Of a stretch of 6,953 bases of DNA, positions 5,420 to 6,953 are shown in pieces. The DNA is from UBA12088 sp964568345 (GTDB taxonomy: Bacteria > Patescibacteriota > Minisyncoccia > Phycocordibacterales > UBA12088), in contig CAZMPG010000045.1 of the NCBI GenBank assembly GCA_964568345.1, positions 1 through 6,953 of the forward strand. Direction: 5' to 3'. Numbering within the stretch: the first letter of the stretch is position 1; the number at the start of each line of letters is the position of its first letter. The notes under the pieces are model-generated. The model was not told the origin of the DNA, ran no database searches, and was given only the letters and a program-made list of their open reading frames with translations. The translations under genes and the position numbers were made by a program.

Positions 5420-6953
5420 TTACTCCGTTTCCGCGTCTCGCACCTTCGGTTCGCTGCTATCGCCACCCTTATCATCACCACCCGAGCCCTTTGTCTCATC
5501 CTGCTTACTCATCGCTTCGCCGATTTTCGAGAGCGCACGTGAGAGTTCGTCGGTAGCATTGCGGAGTGCGACGCGATCGCTGCCATTCCCCGTTGCCTTC
5601 ACCGCGTCAATTTTGCTCTGCACCTCCTGCTTCAGTGCGTCAGATACCTTGTCGCCGTAGTCACGGAGCGATTTCTCCGCGGTGTAAACCATTTGCTCGG
5701 CAACATTCTTGACCTCAACCAGGTCACGCTTCTCTTGATCATCCTTCTCGTGGTCCTTCGCCTCGCGCTGCATACGCTCGATGTCGCTTTCGGAGAGGCC
5801 GCTCCGCGCCTCAATGCGGATAGATTGCTCCTTGTTTGAGGCCTTGTCCTTTGCCTTCACGTTCAGGATACCGTTTGCGTCAACGTCGAAGGTCACCTCG
5901 ACCTGCGGCATACCGCGTGGAGCCGGTGGGATGCCATCGAGGATGAAGCGGCCGAGCGACTTATTGTCCGCAGCCATCGCGCGCTCACCCTGCACGATGT
6001 GAATCTCGACCTGGGTCTGGTTGTCGGCAGCTGTTGAGAATACCTGGCTTCGCTCAGTCGGGATGGTTGTGTTCTTCTCGATGAGCTTCGTCGCCACCCC
6101 GCCCATCGTCTCGATACCGAGGCTAAGTGGAATGACGTCGAGAAGGAGGATGTCCTTCACATCGCCCTGGAGGATGCCCGCCTGGATCGCCGCGCCGATA
6201 GCCACCACCTCGTCAGGATTGATAGTCTTATTCGGCTCCTTCCCGAAAAGCTTCTTCACCTCCTCGACGATCTTTGGCATGCGGGTCTGCCCACCGACGA
6301 GGATCACCTCGTCAATCTCCCCCACCTTGAAGGGCGACGCCTCGAGTGCGCGCTTGGAGATGCTGATGGAGCGATCGATAAACTCTGCCGCGAGCTCCTC
6401 GAGCTTCGCGCGGGTGAGGTGGAGGAGGAGGTGCTTGGGACCCGAAGCATCGCTCGTGATGAAGGGTATATTGATTTCGACATCGGTCATGGTGGAAAGC
6501 TCCATTTTTGCCTTCTCCGCAGCCTCGTCGAGACGCTGGAGCGCGAGCGGGTCCTTCGTAACATCAATACCAGAGTCTTTCTTGAACTCGTCGGCGATCC
6601 ACCGCACAATCTTCTGGTCAATATCGCGGCCGCCCATGTGCGCGTCACCATCGGTGGATTTCACCTCGATGACGTCGTCGCCAACCTCCAAGACCGAAAT
6701 GTCGAAGGTGCCACCGCCAAAGTCGTATACGACGATTTTCTCGTCCTTCTTTCTGTTGAAACCGTAGGCGAGCGCCGCCGCCGTCGGCTCGTTGATGATG
6801 CGCTTCACCTCGAGGCCAGCGATTTTTCCCGCGTCTTTTGTCGCCTGGCGCTGGCTATCGTTGAAGTACGCAGGAACCGTGATCACCGCCTCGGGCACCG
6901 GCTCGCCAAGCTTGCGCTCCGCGTTGGTCTTGAGCTTCTGGAGCATCATCGCG
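5420..6953 (-). CDS. dnaK: Hsp70 chaperone DnaK, N-terminus outside the window
   Basis: DnaK is the ATP-driven chaperone that binds and releases unfolded polypeptides with DnaJ and GrpE. About 510 residues are visible. By comparison with the E. coli protein, roughly the first 115 are missing, including the first ATP-binding signature (IDLGTTNS). Numbering from the first Met in view (codon 6949-6947), the Hsp70 signatures VYDFGGGTFDIS (74-85) and VILVGGQTRMPK (215-226) are present. So are the adenosine-side GAAIQAG, the interdomain linker DILLLD (266-271) and the substrate-binding domain with the conserved NTTIPT. The helical lid ends in a Gly/Asp/Lys-rich tail finishing DAETE, similar to the acidic DnaK terminus. 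The usual GG(E/D)DFD segment reads GGRDID (106-111). The stop is TAA at 5422-5420. The promoter, any CIRCE element and grpE would lie beyond the right edge, so regulation cannot be read here. Confidence 0.98.
   Translation of the reverse strand, partial: AMMLQKLKTNAERKLGEPVPEAVITVPAYFNDSQRQATKDAGKIAGLEVKRIINEPTAAALAYGFNRKKDEKIVVYDFGGGTFDISVLEVGDDVIEVKSTDGDAHMGGRDIDQKIVRWIADEFKKDSGIDVTKDPLALQRLDEAAEKAKMELSTMTDVEINIPFITSDASGPKHLLLHLTRAKLEELAAEFIDRSISISKRALEASPFKVGEIDEVILVGGQTRMPKIVEEVKKLFGKEPNKTINPDEVVAIGAAIQAGILQGDVKDILLLDVIPLSLGIETMGGVATKLIEKNTTIPTERSQVFSTAADNQTQVEIHIVQGERAMAADNKSLGRFILDGIPPAPRGMPQVEVTFDVDANGILNVKAKDKASNKEQSIRIEARSGLSESDIERMQREAKDHEKDDQEKRDLVEVKNVAEQMVYTAEKSLRDYGDKVSDALKQEVQSKIDAVKATGNGSDRVALRNATDELSRALSKIGEAMSKQDETKGSGGDDKGGDSSEPKVRDAETE
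5423..5426 (-). promoter_or_regulatory. Ribosome binding site of dnaJ inside the dnaK 3' end
   Basis: GGAG on the minus strand overlaps the last dnaK codons and lies 6 nt before the dnaJ ATG; dnaK stops only 3 nt before that ATG. This supports the dnaJ start and coupled translation. Confidence 0.7.

Noticed and set aside
6021..6767. Long open frame on the plus strand opposite dnaK (248 codons)
   Set aside because: It is fully antisense to conserved DnaK sequence, has low-complexity Ser/Thr/Pro-rich content and matches no family I know.

Overview
The window reads as one compact, minus-strand gene cluster of a bacterium, plus one small plus-strand gene at the left edge. In transcription order (right to left) the cluster is dnaK (5' end outside the window), dnaJ, a small multi-pass membrane protein, a PlsC-like acyltransferase, a membrane-anchored secreted protein with one calcium-loop-like motif, and leuA (2-isopropylmalate synthase). 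The first four genes are tightly packed: 3 nt between dnaK and dnaJ, a 17-nt overlap of dnaJ with the membrane protein, and an ATGA stop/start overlap into the acyltransferase. Gaps of about 70 nt and 157 nt then precede the anchored protein and leuA.

Organism: the DNA is GC-rich by eye. TGA, TAG and TAA all serve as stops, so the standard bacterial code applies. From memory, the DnaJ, the acyltransferase and the anchored protein resemble proteins common in Patescibacteria/CPR (Parcubacteria-like) genomes. I could run no search, so this placement is an inference. If it is right, leuA is notable, because most members of that group lack amino-acid biosynthesis.

Layout on the plus coordinate: 1-263 small unrecognised protein with a coiled-coil-like helix (+); 264-379 convergent intergenic region with a perfect 22-bp palindrome, probably a bidirectional terminator; 380-1903 leuA (-); 1904-2060 leuA leader region, holding a terminator-like hairpin with a U-rich tail, a 24-codon open frame containing ELLRL, and a plausible promoter just upstream; 2061-2873 anchored protein (-); 2874-2944 short gap; 2945-3799 acyltransferase (-); 3796-4356 membrane protein (-); 4340-5416 dnaJ (-); 5420-6953 dnaK (-, partial).

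How the genes fit together: DnaK and DnaJ form the core Hsp70 folding machine, and their partner GrpE is not in view. The next three genes encode envelope-associated proteins that appear to ride on the chaperone transcript. leuA is probably set apart by its own promoter and a possible attenuator. The most interesting unexplained structure is this leuA leader. The next is the altered acyltransferase motif III, where the usual Glu is Gly. I saw no tRNA, rRNA, CRISPR array, insertion sequence or phage gene.
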